Source: Symbiodinium natans (lineage: Eukaryota; Sar; Dinophyceae; Suessiales; Symbiodiniaceae). From it: DNA of 64,000 nucleotides. The notes beneath the pieces are model-generated. The model saw only the letters and a program-made list of their open reading frames with translations. It was not told where the DNA came from and searched no databases. This document shows, piece after piece, positions 48,449 through 58,936 of this stretch. Made by a program: the position numbers and the translations under genes. The stretch spans positions 569,501 to 633,500 of the forward strand of contig CAJNDS010002086.1 in NCBI GenBank assembly GCA_905221605.1, written 5' to 3'. The first letter of the stretch is position 1. Each line of letters starts with the position of its first letter.

Positions 48449-48734
48449 ACTATGGTGAAGCAAACGTGTTATTTAGACCCAGGGCTGGGCAGAAGCGGAT
48501 GCAAGCAAGACAGGGCTTAGTTTAGGACACGTCGAAAGTGCGAAGTAGTGCAAAAAAAACCACAAATACCAGTGCAGTCTACGGATGCAAAAAAAATGCA
48601 GGATAATTTTGGATAAAAATTGCGGGGATGAGGTGATGGGCGAAACCCAGGAAACATCGGTATTTGCAGGGGATTCTGAGGGCAACAGAGCTAAACTGCC
48701 GAAAACGCGTGGGTCTGTTATGGCCCCGCCTAGC

Positions 48735-48825
48735 CCTAAAGCCCTAAAGCCCTAAAACCCTAAAGCCCTAAGACCCCAAAACCCTAAAGCCCTAAAACCC
48801 TAGAACCCTTAAACCCTAACCTGCT
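48735..48825 (-). repeat. Degenerate array CCCTAAAG/CCCTAAAA
   Basis: Mixed seven- and eight-base units. Confidence 0.88.
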
Positions 48826-48837
48826 CCCATGGCCGAG

Positions 48838-48929
48838 GCTGGACTTCATCCAGAGAATGCCATTCTTCGGCATCATGCCCTATGGCTTCTTCCTGGCAGG
48901 CGCCGCCGCCATCCTTGAAGGGCTGAAAG
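48838..48929 (+). CDS. Hydrophobic exon (PFFGIMPYGFFLAGAAAIL)
   Basis: After GGCCGAG the frame reads LDFIQRMPFFGIMPYGFFLA then GAAAILEGLKA, a probable membrane segment, between two telomeric arrays of opposite orientation. No family recognised. Confidence 0.5.
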
Positions 48930-48936
48930 CTTTTTG

Positions 48937-49030
48937 GGTTTAGGGTTCAGGGTTTAGGGTTTAGGGTTTAGGGTTTAGGGTTTAGAGTTTAGGGTTTAGG
49001 GTTTAGGGTTTAGGGTTTAGGGTTTAGGGG
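48937..49030 (+). repeat. Telomeric array (TTTAGGG)
   Basis: About thirteen units with TTCAGGG and TTTAGAG variants. Confidence 0.94.
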
Positions 49031-49064
49031 CTCCGGCATGTTTTTGGGCTTAGGGCCCTGAGCT

Positions 49065-49166
49065 TGGGATGTTCCCCCTTCTACGAACGGTCCTTTATAG
49101 GGATTATAATGGGGGGGTACTATAGTCCCTATTAAGGACTGTTAGTATAGGGCGGGAACCTCCCAA
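49065..49166. mobile_element. MITE-like element, family 7, best copy
   Basis: GGGATGTTCCCCCTTCTACG ... GTTAGTATAGGGCGGGAACC with centre TATAGGGATTATAATGGGGG. Confidence 0.75.
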
Positions 49167-49315
49167 CCCGAAGCCCTAAAGTTTTGAAGGTGTGGAGGGT
49201 CTGGGAATTCGTAGTGTCTCTTTGAGAGCTCTTGGAGTAGGAGGCGCTTCTGCGCTTTTAGGGTTTAGGGTTTAGGGTTTAGGGTTTAGGGTTTATTTCA
49301 GCTTAGAAGCCTCAA

Positions 49316-49545
49316 AAGCACCGGAGGGCCTTGAGCCTCGACCTTCTCAACAGACAGAAACTCCAAGTCCCAGAACACGGAAGAGCACGGAACAGAACTC
49401 GGAGCAACACACAGAACAGAGCACAGAAACAGAACACAGAGCAGAACACAGAGCAGAACAGAGAACAGAACACGGAACGCAGAATAGAAGACAGAATCCT
49501 TGAAGCCCGCCGCCTACAGGCTGAAATGGGGGTTTGGGGCTTTAT
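49316..49545 (+). CDS. Possible exon with Gln/Asn/Thr/Glu repeats
   Basis: An open frame carries QNTEQNTEQNREQNTE from an AGAACACAGAGC tandem repeat (about 49395-49490), then RRIEDRILEARRLQAEMG, which is helical and protein-like. It follows a TTTCAGCTTAG acceptor. Confidence 0.42.
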
Positions 49546-49559
49546 GAGTTGTCCCGGCA

Positions 49560-50565
49560 TGCTGCGAAGGCTCGCTACTGGGTCAAGCAGCAGCCGTCTA
49601 CTTCTCGCCGCTTGACAGATTGTGCTTGCTCGGCCGATTATACGTCTGAGTTGCGTCCCCCCCCTATGCAGGTTTGTGCTTCCCTGGGCTGCGATTATGG
49701 CAAGGTTACCCGTGTTCGTCTCAGGGTGCCACCTGTCGGGTACTTATGCACACCCTATGCATGAAATCTTCAAGCCAAAACGTCGCCAAGAGGAATCTTG
49801 AAGGCGCCGCACGCTAAACCTAAGCCTTAAGCATCATCTGCGAGCTCAATCCCCTTTCCGATTTTTGATTTGTATGTATTTTGCAAGTTTTTGCAAATGC
49901 TCCAGGCATTCTCATTCGAGCCCTGCCCACAAAGAATGCGTTCCCAAAAGCCCTGATGCAGCTCCCCCGCACACCCTGCAACCACCTTCGAGAGGTACCA
50001 CCCTGAAGTCTACTGTACTGCAGCAGTTCAGAGGTGGAACATCTACCAGCAAATCCGGATGCCACGAGGGCCTGGGGCTTAGTTGTGTTCGGGCGGGAGT
50101 CGGAACTGCAAGGCAACATATGGGAATGATGCATGATGCAGCACACCTGGCAGCTCCTTGTCACTCTCCGCAGCAGTCGACTTCAAAGCCCCACCTCCCC
50201 CCAACGGCAATCGCTGCACAATGAAACACATGCACCCTTAGTTATTTTAGTCTCTCTCCCTTTGCGTTCCCCGTAGCCAGCGTGGTCTGGGCTCCCTGTG
50301 GTTATTGGGTTCGACATGAGAGTCACACTTACACTTCACAGATCTCGCTCATACCATCACAATAACTCGTACGCCCTGGAGCATGTTTTTTTTTTCAACC
50401 CATTTGCATCAAACAGTTCAATTCTCTATAATCCCAACATGCATGTCGAGAAAGGCCCCTGTGAACCCAGGGACGTGGAGATGACTGGAGGCTACAATTA
50501 TGACAGAGTAAACCGGGCTGATGCTCCGCCGCAGCAAGGCTGGATGGCTCTTGGGAGGTTTGAGG
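49560..50565. other. Spacer, unassigned
   Basis: No arrays, elements or recognised exons. The frame at 49540-49660 (YELSRHAAKARYWVKQQPST) is weakly protein-like. Confidence 0.3.
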
Positions 50566-50569
50566 GAAA

Positions 50570-50616
50570 CCCTAAACCCTAAACCCTAAACCCTAAACCC
50601 TAAACCCTAAACCCTG
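50570..50616 (-). repeat. Telomeric array (CCCTAAA)
   Basis: About seven units. Confidence 0.93.
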
Positions 50617-50748
50617 AAAGGCCATCCCAAGCCAAAGCTTCACGCAGCAGTGCCTTGTTAAACGGTGTCCCCCACAGTCCGATGGCCTGTACCTTAGGGG
50701 CCGTATGATTCAAGCTTGTGGCCTCTGGGTTGATTGATGATGTCTGGA

Positions 50749-50804
50749 GTTTAGGGTTTAGGGTTTAGGGTTTAGGGTTTAGGGTTTAGGGTTTAGGGTT
50801 CAGG
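50749..50804 (+). repeat. Telomeric array (TTTAGGG)
   Basis: About eight units. Confidence 0.93.
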
Positions 50805-50869
50805 CCTGGAGGTTCTGAAGAACGAGCTTGCTGTCACTACCCCCGTGACCTCTTTGTCTCTTAAGCAGT

Positions 50870-50962
50870 CTTAGTAGTAGAGTAGGTAACCTTTAACCAC
50901 AAAATCCCCTTATAACCCCAGAGGATAACCTTTAGGTCCCTTAGGGTTGCTGGACAACTAAG
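50870..50962. mobile_element. MITE-like element, family 2, with short flanking repeat
   Basis: CTTAGTAGTAGAGTAGGTAA ... GGTTGCTGGACAACTAAG, with CAGT directly outside both ends (AAGCAGT before, CAGTCTAAG after). Confidence 0.78.
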
Positions 50963-51365
50963 CAGTCTAAGCTTTGGCCATCCCATCGAAACTCCGTCAT
51001 TCGGCGCTAGCGTAACAAAGCCTTTCTTGTGCGGTGACCTCAGCCTCAGCACCTTGCATCCACATAAGCTGCAGTTTCGGGAAGCATAACATGTCAGAAG
51101 AAGAGCCACAAATTACTTAAACAGCTAAATCTATGCCATTTCTTGAATCCTACCCTACCCACGAGTCCAGGGTCGCGACAGGTAATTTCTGGCCCTTGAA
51201 CCCCAGAACGAGGAGTTGACTTTGGGGACCGTTGTGGGAGTGGAGTGTGTGGCTTAGGGATTCGGGGTTTAGGGGTTTAGGGTCCTCCCCTAAACCCTAA
51301 ACCCTAAGCCCTAAACCCTAGACCCTAAACCCTAACTCTGTGAACCCCAGACCGCGGTCTTGGAG

Positions 51366-51436
51366 GCTTCTTCGATGGCCGGGCGGAGACCACGCAACCA
51401 GGGGGCGGCTTCTCAGTGGACGGCTCAGGATCCAAA
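51366..51436 (+). CDS. Gly-rich exon (FFDGRAETTQPGGGFSVDG)
   Basis: The acceptor CTTGGAG (or CCCCAG at 51350) gives GFFDGRAETTQPGGGFSVDG then SGSKV. No family recognised. Confidence 0.45.
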
Positions 51437-51590
51437 GTTTGGGTTTTAGGGTTTGAGGGTTTGAGGGTTGTAGGGTTTTAGGGTTTTAGGGTTTTCGGAT
51501 TTTAGGGTTTCAGGGTTTCAGGGTTTCAGGGTTTTCGGGTTTCAGGGTTTTCCGACTACAGGGTTTCGGTTTTAGGGGTCTTGCATTCTG
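51437..51590 (+). repeat. Highly variable telomere-like array
   Basis: TTTTAGGG, TTTGAGGG, TTTCAGGG and TTTTCGGG units in short blocks. Confidence 0.9.
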
Positions 51591-51711
51591 CAACGCATCT
51601 TGGGGACTCATTTGGTGTGTGCTTCTCTTTCCCTTTCGCGGCCCCGGTCATTGCCATGCCCGTCTGCGAATTTTTTTTCAGCGTCAACTCATGTCTGGAG
51701 CGCATGCACAG

Positions 51712-51770
51712 GGTTTAGGGTTTAGGGTTTAGGGTTTAGGGTTTAGGTTTAGGGTTTAGGGTTTCAGCTT
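51712..51770 (+). repeat. Telomeric array (TTTAGGG)
   Basis: About eight units, one shortened. Confidence 0.93.
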
Positions 51771-52119
51771 TGACATGTCAGCAGAGTGTCACACGTCCGG
51801 TCGCATTTCCGCCTTGCTCCTGCCGACTTGACGGCCTAGCTGACGTGTTCACATACTTTTGGCTCTTGGGCAGTTTTGTTTTTTTTGTGCGTCTGGTCGT
51901 GTCTCTCAGAATGCTGACCTTAAGCAGACGACTTTCTGCGCTCGTGCTTGATCTCCCATTGTCAGGCTTTGAAGACAAGAAGGAACTGAAACAAGACACG
52001 CGCCCTGAACCCTAAACCCTAAACCCTAGGGCGGAGAGCTCTGAGAGCAGGAGTCTCCAGATCCCCAATGTCCCAAACTCCGAGCCCTGAAACCAGCCAC
52101 AAAGCCTCCAAACCCTAGA

Positions 52120-52275
52120 GTGTTTAGGGTTTAGGGTTTAGCAAAAAGGGTTTAGGGTGTAGGGTCTAGGGGAAACCCTAAACCCTCAACCTCCCTTAAC
52201 CACCCCCAAACCACCCTCAACCCCAAACCCTACAGCCTACACCCTAAACGATAACCCCAAACCCTGAACCCTGAA
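52120..52275. repeat. Head-to-head degenerate telomeric arrays
   Basis: TTTAGGG units (52120-52170) followed by decayed CCCTAAA/CCCCAAA/CCCTGAA units. Confidence 0.8.
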
Positions 52276-52284
52276 CCTTGAACC

Positions 52285-52360
52285 CGAGCTTTGTTGAGGT
52301 CTTCCAAGGCCAGGGGCAGCGCCTTGGCTCCTGAGGCCTGAGTCCGTGCAAGGTGTTCGA
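52285..52360 (-). CDS. Minus-strand helical exon
   Basis: On the minus strand, after the acceptor CCTGACAG: EHLARTQASGAKALPLALED then LNKAR, ending at CGG|GTTCAA with a GT donor. No family recognised. Confidence 0.5.
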
Positions 52361-52379
52361 CTGTCAGGCTCAAGGGTTT

Positions 52380-52560
52380 GATGTTTTGGGTGTAGGGGTT
52401 TAAGGGAAAAAGGGATGTTTAGGGTTAAGGGTTTTAGGGTTTAGGGTTTTACTGTTAAGGGTTTTCGGGTTGAGGGTGCATGGGTTGAGGGTTAAGGGTG
52501 TCCGGGTCAATGTTTTCAGGGTTCAGGGATTTAGGGTTGAGGGTTTACGGATTCAAGGTT
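52380..52560 (+). repeat. Decayed telomere-like array
   Basis: GTTTAAGGG, GTTTTAGGG, GTTGAGGG and GTTAAGGG units over about 180 bp. Confidence 0.75.
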
Positions 52561-52859
52561 AGGTGTTCAGTCTTCCACCCCCGGCGACTGCCCAAGACCG
52601 GATTCAAAAGGGTTAATAGGGATTATAGTACCCCCGATTATTAACCCGAAACCCTTAAAACAAGCCTAAACCCTAAACCCTTGTATAAGGGGTGCATCCC
52701 AAGTGTGAGGACATGCCTGAGAGCCCCCCAAAACATGCGCTTGAGACATGGCATCGGATGAAGGCCTGGAGGCGTCAGATCTGTAGCAGTAAACTTTAAA
52801 GGGTTTTGGGTTTAGGTTTGTTTTAGGGTTGAGGGTTTAGGGTTAGGGTTTTACATCCA

Positions 52860-53870
52860 AGTAACGAAAGCAGTTCCAGCATTTCAAGAAGGCTGCCCAA
52901 ATAATTTTATTGTGTGTGTGATGTTTCGAGAAAAAGCCGAAAGTTCATCTGCGAATGGCATGTGAAGCCAAAACCCAACAAGCCGTCGACGGCCATCATT
53001 TCGACAAGCAAGCGCCTTGCAACCCCAGAAGGTTTTGGGGTTTATACGTAGGGTTAGAGGGTTCAGAAACGGCGCATATAGGGTTTATGTATGTAGGGTT
53101 TATAGTTTGGTATTTGGCTGATTGGTCGTTTGTTCCTGCTGCAATCCTGAACGCAGGCGCTCGTCTGAGATTGGTCTGTGCTCGGGCTGTTTCACCATGT
53201 ATACCCCGTAACGTACCGGCAACTGTGGAGAATTGTGGAGAGGTAGAGAATCCTAGCAGAGGCCCCAGACTTTCAGAAGGCAAAGGGTAGTCCTGTTTTT
53301 GACACAGCAATGCAAGGTCTGGACCTTTGTGTTTATGTTTCTCTTGCAACAGGTCTGTCTTTGTGTTCGCACAACAGCTGCGCAACCCCTATAGAATTCC
53401 GTAGACCTGCAAGCGGATGCCACAAAGCTGTGCTAGCCATTTGCGCGCGCTCGAAAAATGCGGGGCATGAAGGTTACAGCTTCTCCGTCAGCACTGCTTC
53501 GGCAAGGAACCCGAAGCTCCTGAACTTCCACTTGGCCTGCACTTCCCCCCGGCCCCCCCCCCCCCTCCCCCCAGCGAAGATCTTAACAGCTACCTGGGGC
53601 GGGTTGACTGTTGACTGGGTTTGTGATGCTCAAGTCAGCTACACGACAAATAGAAGTCGAGGCAAGCATGCCACCCCGAAATCCCAAAACCTCCTCCTCC
53701 TCCTCCTCCTTTCATCGTCCCACTAGTGCTGGCGCATTCAGCTGGCTAGGTTCTGCCATTTTGTCGGACAAAGCCGGGAGGTCTCGGTCGCCCTGATGCC
53801 CAAGAAGAGGGTCTCAGCCGATGTCAGCCCTTAAACCTTCGTGAGATTTTGGGTCAGCGCTGAAGGTTCA
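52860..53870. other. Spacer, unassigned, with TCC microsatellite
   Basis: (TCC)n at 53691-53710 and a C-run near 53555. Open frames at 52955-53290 and 53310-53726 have no recognised motif. Confidence 0.3.
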
Positions 53871-53872
53871 GG

Positions 53873-53996
53873 GCCCAGATCTTCCAAAACCCCTTAATTA
53901 AGGTATATACCTTAATTCCTAATAAGGACCCTTAGTATAAATTAGGGTAACAAAACCCTATATTCCTTAATTAAGGGGTTTTGGAAGATCTGGGGG
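53873..53996. mobile_element. Palindromic element, family 6, with a 12-bp insertion
   Basis: Almost identical to 32647-32757, except that AACAAAACCCTA-like bases, containing one AACCCTA-type unit, are added after AAATTAGGGTA. Confidence 0.88.
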
Positions 53997-54009
53997 TTTA
54001 GGGACTAGG

Positions 54010-55120
54010 GATTGAGAGTCCGGATCTTGCTACTGGCATCGCCATGTGGCCGGCTCGGCGTGCTCATATGGCCCATGGCCCCGGCACAGGCGCAGGACGC
54101 GGTGGGCCGGGGCCCCCCCCAAAACCGGCCCAGCAGACAAAGTGCAGATCTCCTCTAAGCCCTAAAGTAGAGATCTCCCAGACCGCTCAGGCCTTTCCCT
54201 TCACCACTCCACCACTCCAAAAATGTCCACTTCTTCATCGATACCGAAAGCCCAAGCCCTTGATGGGAAGCTGCAAGATGCGAGTTTTAGTCGTTCTCAG
54301 TAGGGTTATGCGCACAGAAAGTAGAGTTAGAAGCATGGCTACCATTCATGGAACCCTGCTTATAACGACCCTTGAGTTTTTGCTTCATGCACTGATTCAT
54401 GCGCTTAAGAACTTTTCACTTCCCGGACCCTCTTGGGCTCTTGGGGGGGGGTGTGTGGGGGCTCTGGCCACACCAACAGGCCCACCTCAATGCTGTGCCG
54501 CTTGGCAAGTTTTGGGGTTTAGGGTTTAGGGTTTAGGGTTTGAGGCGTTTTTGTTTGGACAGCCTGGCAGAAGACATCTAGGTTCAAGGAGTTGCATCAC
54601 CGGTGGACGTGGGCAGAACGTAATCCCCATGCCCGGTCGGAAAGGTAAAGCATTTGCCTCATTGCCTTGCTGGCTAGGAGCTGGACTTGCTTGTGCCGAG
54701 TTTAATCTTTCCGGTCTGAGGTCATGATGTACAGTGGCCTTTTGGCACTTGCTTCCATTCTTTGTTTGCAAGGTGCTTGAAGAATTCAAAAGCCCATTTC
54801 ATGTTGTGTGCTATTATTCACTTGGCATGCGAATTGAAGATTGGACGAGGGAATTGGCATGAGTTAGCTGCACGAGCGCAATTAGTTCATAGAGATTCCC
54901 TGTAACAAGACCAAGTCAGCAAACAAGGACCTAAACACATAAAAGCTTGGGCTAGTAGAGCTTGAAATGTTGCATGGCTTAGGAAAACTTTGTAAGCAAT
55001 GAGCCATCAACTCTTCAACCCCGTAGAAGCATTTGCAGCTACTCCCAAGCCAGAAATGATGCACTCACCCGGTTTGGAGCCTCTGCTTTTAGCACGAGCG
55101 CTCCGAGTCCCAAGAGCAAG
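54010..55120. other. Spacer, unassigned
   Basis: One short telomeric array at 54515-54545. No convincing exon. Confidence 0.3.
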
Positions 55121-55125
55121 ACTAG

Positions 55126-55210
55126 GACACGAAGCGGGCCCGGCTCGAGCCAGCAATCTACCCCGAGGAAGTCGCGGAGGAGTGCTGGGCCAAAAAAAAC
55201 ATCAGCTATG
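55126..55210 (+). CDS. Exon (YPEEVAEECWAKKNISYG)
   Basis: The acceptor GACTAG gives DTKRARLEPAIYPEEVAEEC then WAKKNISYG, followed by a G-run. Protein-like; no family recognised. Confidence 0.48.
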
Positions 55211-55379
55211 GGGGGGGAGGGGGGTTAGGGATTAGGGTTTAGATCTCGCGGGCTACGTAGCAGCATACAACAGCGGGCATCCGTTTTAGCCTTCGACCCG
55301 AACTCCTGTTCCAGTTAGAAGCTGGCAACACTGGCCCTGTATTGATGCAGTACAAGTCCTTGGCCCTAGCCTAGCCAGA

Positions 55380-55459
55380 AACCCTAAACCCTAAACCCTA
55401 AACCCTAAACCCTATAAACCCTAAACCCTAAACCCTAAACCCTAAACCCTAAACCCTAC
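55380..55459 (-). repeat. Telomeric array (CCCTAAA)
   Basis: About eleven units, one CCCTATAAA. GCCAGA lies at both edges. Confidence 0.93.
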
Positions 55460-55469
55460 ACCAGGCCAG

Positions 55470-55575
55470 ACAATTCCTTCGCCCTCGCTGTGGCCTTCGA
55501 TGCTGGAGGCAATGCCTTCGGCGAAGCTGTCGCGAAGCTGCGCCGGGCATGGAAGGCCATTGTGCGTGAATGCTG
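55470..55575 (+). CDS. Exon (NSFALAVAFDAGGNAFGEAV)
   Basis: After GGCCAG the frame reads NSFALAVAFDAGGNAFGEAV then AKLRRAWKAIVREC. Protein-like; probably upstream in the PPR gene, but no PPR motif is visible. Confidence 0.48.
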
Positions 55576-55590
55576 TTCGAGAGTTGGCTT

Positions 55591-55602
55591 GGGGTTTAGG
55601 GT

Positions 55603-55661
<59 letters not shown>
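55591..55661 (+). repeat. Pure TTGAGGG variant array
   Basis: About nine consecutive TTGAGGG units after one TTTAGGG, lying between two plus-strand exons. Confidence 0.95.
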
Positions 55662-55709
55662 ACTCTCAAATGCGTGAATTCCTTGACGTTGGCAGCAGCC
55701 CCTGGGCAG

Positions 55710-55770
55710 GAAGATGCGCGGCAAGCCACCATCACTCTCAAGCAGTTGGCAAAGGCAGGCTCGCTCAAGA
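55710..55770 (+). CDS. Probable PPR gene exon (QATITLKQLAKAGSLKTY)
   Basis: After TGGGCAG the frame reads EDARQATITLKQLAKAGSLK then TY. The L..L.KAG spacing fits the helical hairpins of dinoflagellate PPR proteins, but the motif is incomplete. Confidence 0.48.
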
Positions 55771-55895
55771 CATACCCTAAACCCTAAACCCTAAACCCAA
55801 GAAAACCTAAACATCCAAAACCAAAGTTCGCCCGAACTCCTTCCAGCTGCATGCCAGATGCCGAAATGAATGTTGCATCAAAGGGTCTGAGGATG

Positions 55896-55981
55896 GTTTA
55901 GGGTTTAGGTTTAGGGTTTAGGGTTTAGGGTTTAGGGTTTAGGGTTTAGGGTTTAGGGTTTAGGGTTTAGGGTTTAGGGGC
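55896..55981 (+). repeat. Telomeric array (TTTAGGG), about 12 units
   Basis: Perfect apart from one TTTAGG. Confidence 0.95.
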
Positions 55982-56539
55982 TAGGCATGGTCTCCTTACC
56001 AGCCGAGTAGTTGTATATAGAACATCGAGTTCCCCAGGTACTTGCGCGTGAGCGTTTGAAGACTGCAATGGCTGGGTCTGGCGATACTTCAATGCTACAA
56101 TTTTGATTCGAGTTTTGATTGGTATACTAGCTTTTTTTCGGGCGTTGTTGCTTGAAGTGGGTTGGTGAACATTCGTCTGCACAAGCCTGACCCCGGGAAG
56201 AGTATGGAAAGACCATAAGGAAGCGGATACATCCTGCCAGCACTAAGAGGAACACTGGCCCACAAACCCGAAACCTGACAGCTTACCAAGAAGGCCCGAC
56301 GAGCAGATGTGGCAGAGGCAACGCTCGGCATGATGGCAGAGCAACAGGCGTGTTCAGGGCCATCACGCAGCTGCCCAGTTGTCCACCCATACCTCACACC
56401 CAACCTCAGACCCACTGGGTTTAGGGTTTGTTTAGGGTTTAGGATTTAGGGTTTAGGTTTTAGGGCCCACCCACCCACCCACACAGCAAAGGTTCAGGAT
56501 TGCGAGGATTACGTGGGGGCCCGAAGGGTTTAGGGTTTA

Positions 56540-56665
56540 GGGCGGTTTAGTTTAGGTTTTAGGGTTTTAGGGTTCTAGGGTTTTCGGGTTTAAGGGTTTT
56601 CGGGTTTTCGGGTTTTAGGGTTTTAGGGTTTTAGGGTTTAGGGTTTAGGGTTTAGTAGGTTTGGG
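56540..56665 (+). repeat. Mixed TTTTAGGG/TTTTCGGG array
   Basis: Eight-base units in small blocks, ending in TTTAGGG. Confidence 0.9.
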
Positions 56666-56796
56666 GTTGATTCGGTTTGGGGTTGGGGTGAGCCCGAGCC
56701 CCGACGTGCCCAGCCCCTTTGCTCAGCCTTGCTCGCGACTGGCATCTGGGAATCGGGGCCGGCATGCCTAGTTTTGGGAAGCCGATGAACTGTGTA

Positions 56797-56874
56797 GGGT
56801 TTAGGGTTTAGGGTTTAGGGTTTAGGGTTTAGGGTTTAGGGTTTAGGGTTTAGGGTTTAGGGTTTAGGGTTTAG
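56797..56874 (+). repeat. Telomeric array (TTTAGGG), about 11 units
   Basis: Perfect array. Confidence 0.95.
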
Positions 56875-57179
56875 GCAGCTATCTGCAGATCATTTTTTCT
56901 GGGCTCTGGTGGTCGTTTGGCCCGAATGTGGTCTTCGGAGTGTGAATGATGTCAGCGCTTCATGTCTGCTTGCCTTGACAGTTCTCGAGACTTAAACTGT
57001 TCCGAAGCATGGAACTGAATGGTAGCATCACCAAGAAAATCTTTGTGGTGCTTTACTGTAACTTTACATCTTTAGCCTTTTTGGGTTTCTTGGGTTTCTT
57101 AATAAGGCAGCTAAAAGTTTAGTTTTTTGCTACCCTGCTAAGTGCAGCCAAGAAAAGGATTCCTTAGTAGAGGGTGTGA

Positions 57180-57385
57180 GGTTTATAGGGTTTATAGGGT
57201 TTATAGGGTTTATAGGGTTTGTAGGGTTTATAGGGTTTATAGGGTTTACAGGGTTTACAGGGTTTATAGGGTTTATAGGGTTTATAGGGTTTATAGGGTT
57301 TATACGGTTTATACGGTTTATAGGGTTTATAGGGTTTGTAGGGTTTATAGGGTCTATCTAGGGTTTATAGGGTTTATAGGGTTTC
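57180..57385 (+). repeat. Nine-base array (GGGTTTATA)n
   Basis: About 22 units of GGGTTTATA with GGGTTTGTA, GGGTTTACA and CGGTTTATA variants, a telomere-like unit lengthened by two bases. Confidence 0.95.
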
Positions 57386-57432
57386 AAGTTTAAGGTTTAG
57401 GGTGAGAGAGGGTTTAAGGTTTCGGGCAAAAG

Positions 57433-57510
57433 GGTCCCGCGTGAACCTCGAGGTGGCAATCAACGAGTTTCACTACGGGGCTGTGCTCGGTGAATCTCGG
57501 ATTTATTCTG
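57433..57510 (+). CDS. Probable PPR gene exon (VAINEFHYGAVLGES)
   Basis: After CAAAAG the frame reads SRVNLEVAINEFHYGAVLGE then SRIYSG. The ..FHYGAVL.. segment fits helix A of a PPR. It runs into a telomeric array with a possible GT donor at CAGG|GTTTAG. Confidence 0.55.
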
Positions 57511-58089
57511 GTCCCAGGGTTTAGGGTTTAGGGTTTAGGGTTTAATTCGTTTCGTCGCTGTTCTGCGCAAAGGTCGACCAGCTACTTCTCGCTGCTGTGC
57601 AGGATTCCCTATAGACACGCATGCAGAAGCTAGAGTGGGCCGCAGAATCGGGCACTTCTAAGCGGCACTTGCACGACTGGCCCGCAACGCGTGGCCAGAT
57701 TTGAGCGGGTGTTTACGCGGAAGATGGCTAAACCCTCAACCCTAAACCCTAAACCCTAACAATCTTACCATAGGATCCTGATCTTCTTTGGCTAAATGGT
57801 GTTGGTTCAGTGTCGGGTAGAAGCTGAAGCAGCATGAAGCATCAGCTGGGTGCTTGTTCCCATTCGCAGAGCATATATTCCCAGACAGTCCAGGTCCGAG
57901 AGATCTTGTACATAACCAAAACCTTAAACCCTAAACCCCAAACCCTATACCCTAAACCCTAAACTTGTATTGAGTTACAAGCCTCGTCTTTTAGGGAAGA
58001 CCGGGAAGACAACCGTAATGTCTACATTCTGACTTTGCCCCTCTGGCACTCGGACGTCTGAACCTCAATCGCAAGGGCACTACTCTCCA

Positions 58090-58201
58090 CCCTTGGGAAC
58101 CGCATGAACCTGAGATGGTCCATGTACCTTAATAGGAATTATAGTAGAAAAGGGTATATAACCCCCATTTTATAGGGTTCACTTAATTTCGTCCCCAAGG
58201 A
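58090..58201. mobile_element. MITE-like element, family 5
   Basis: CCCTTGGGAACCGCATGAAC ... TTAATTTCGTCCCCAAGG. The right TIR contains TTTTATAGGGTTCA. Confidence 0.72.
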
Positions 58202-58231
58202 CCCCGAAGCAGTTGTAAGCCACGTCACGAG

Positions 58232-58328
58232 GCCTGTGCGAAAGCTGGCAGCTGGCAGCTGGCGCTTTCCCTGGTAGAGCACATGGCGGCCGAGAAGATC
58301 AAGGCCTACCACCCTGAAAGATTGCAAA
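58232..58328 (+). CDS. PPR exon (ACAKAGSWQLALSLVEHM)
   Basis: The acceptor GTCACGAG|GCC gives ACAKAGSWQLALSLVEHMAA then EKIKAYHPERLQR, one PPR hairpin (C.KAG.W..AL.L...M...I), and a GT donor at CAAAG|GTTTTT. Confidence 0.78.
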
Positions 58329-58433
58329 GGTTTTTCGAGGGGGGGGGGGGGGGGCTTAAGTGCCCTAAACCCTATACCCGATGCCTATACCCCAAAAAAC
58401 CCTAAACCTCAGATGACGGTGCTTTGGGCTCAG

Positions 58434-58506
58434 CCTTTCCCAAGGTCGGCGTGGTGGCATGGACATCGGTGCTGAGTGCATGTGCCCGTGCGTCTGCCGC
58501 GGGCCA
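58434..58506 (+). CDS. PPR exon (VLSACARASAAGQAH)
   Basis: After GCTCAG (or CCCAAG at 58444) the frame reads FPKVGVVAWTSVLSACARAS then AAGQAH, the V..(W/Y)..VLSACA.A block of a PPR. Confidence 0.7.
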
Positions 58507-58936
58507 AGCTCACGTCCAATTCTTGTCAAGTGTTACAACTCCTTGTCGTCTCCCAAGTCCAAAGACTGTTCCTTGAGGTTCTCAAAGAAAGATTCAATTG
58601 CCCCTGTACAGGGCCCGGTCGGCTACAACTTCATAGGGGCCTTTTGATATTTCATTGGACAGCTTCAAACAAGCCGAATTCTTCCAGAATCCGGGTCCTG
58701 AACCCTGAATCTACGTTTATACGCTCCAGTCAGCCCCCGGAACACTTCTCTTAAACGCGGACCTCACCTGAACACTCCCGCCCGATGTGTCGCACGTTCC
58801 CAATAGGCTGGCAAACATGTTTTTTATAGAGGACCTCCCTAAAAAACCAAGGCGGGTCCAACTTTGTTCAATGTTGCACCGCCCCCCCTCCTGTTGTTGT
58901 AGGCACCCACTGTAGGCACAAGCTGGCAGTATCATG

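Noticed and set aside
57142-57393. Open frames reading VYRVYRVYR and GFIGFIGFI
   Set aside because: They are translations of the nine-base GGGTTTATA array and have no stop only because of its period.
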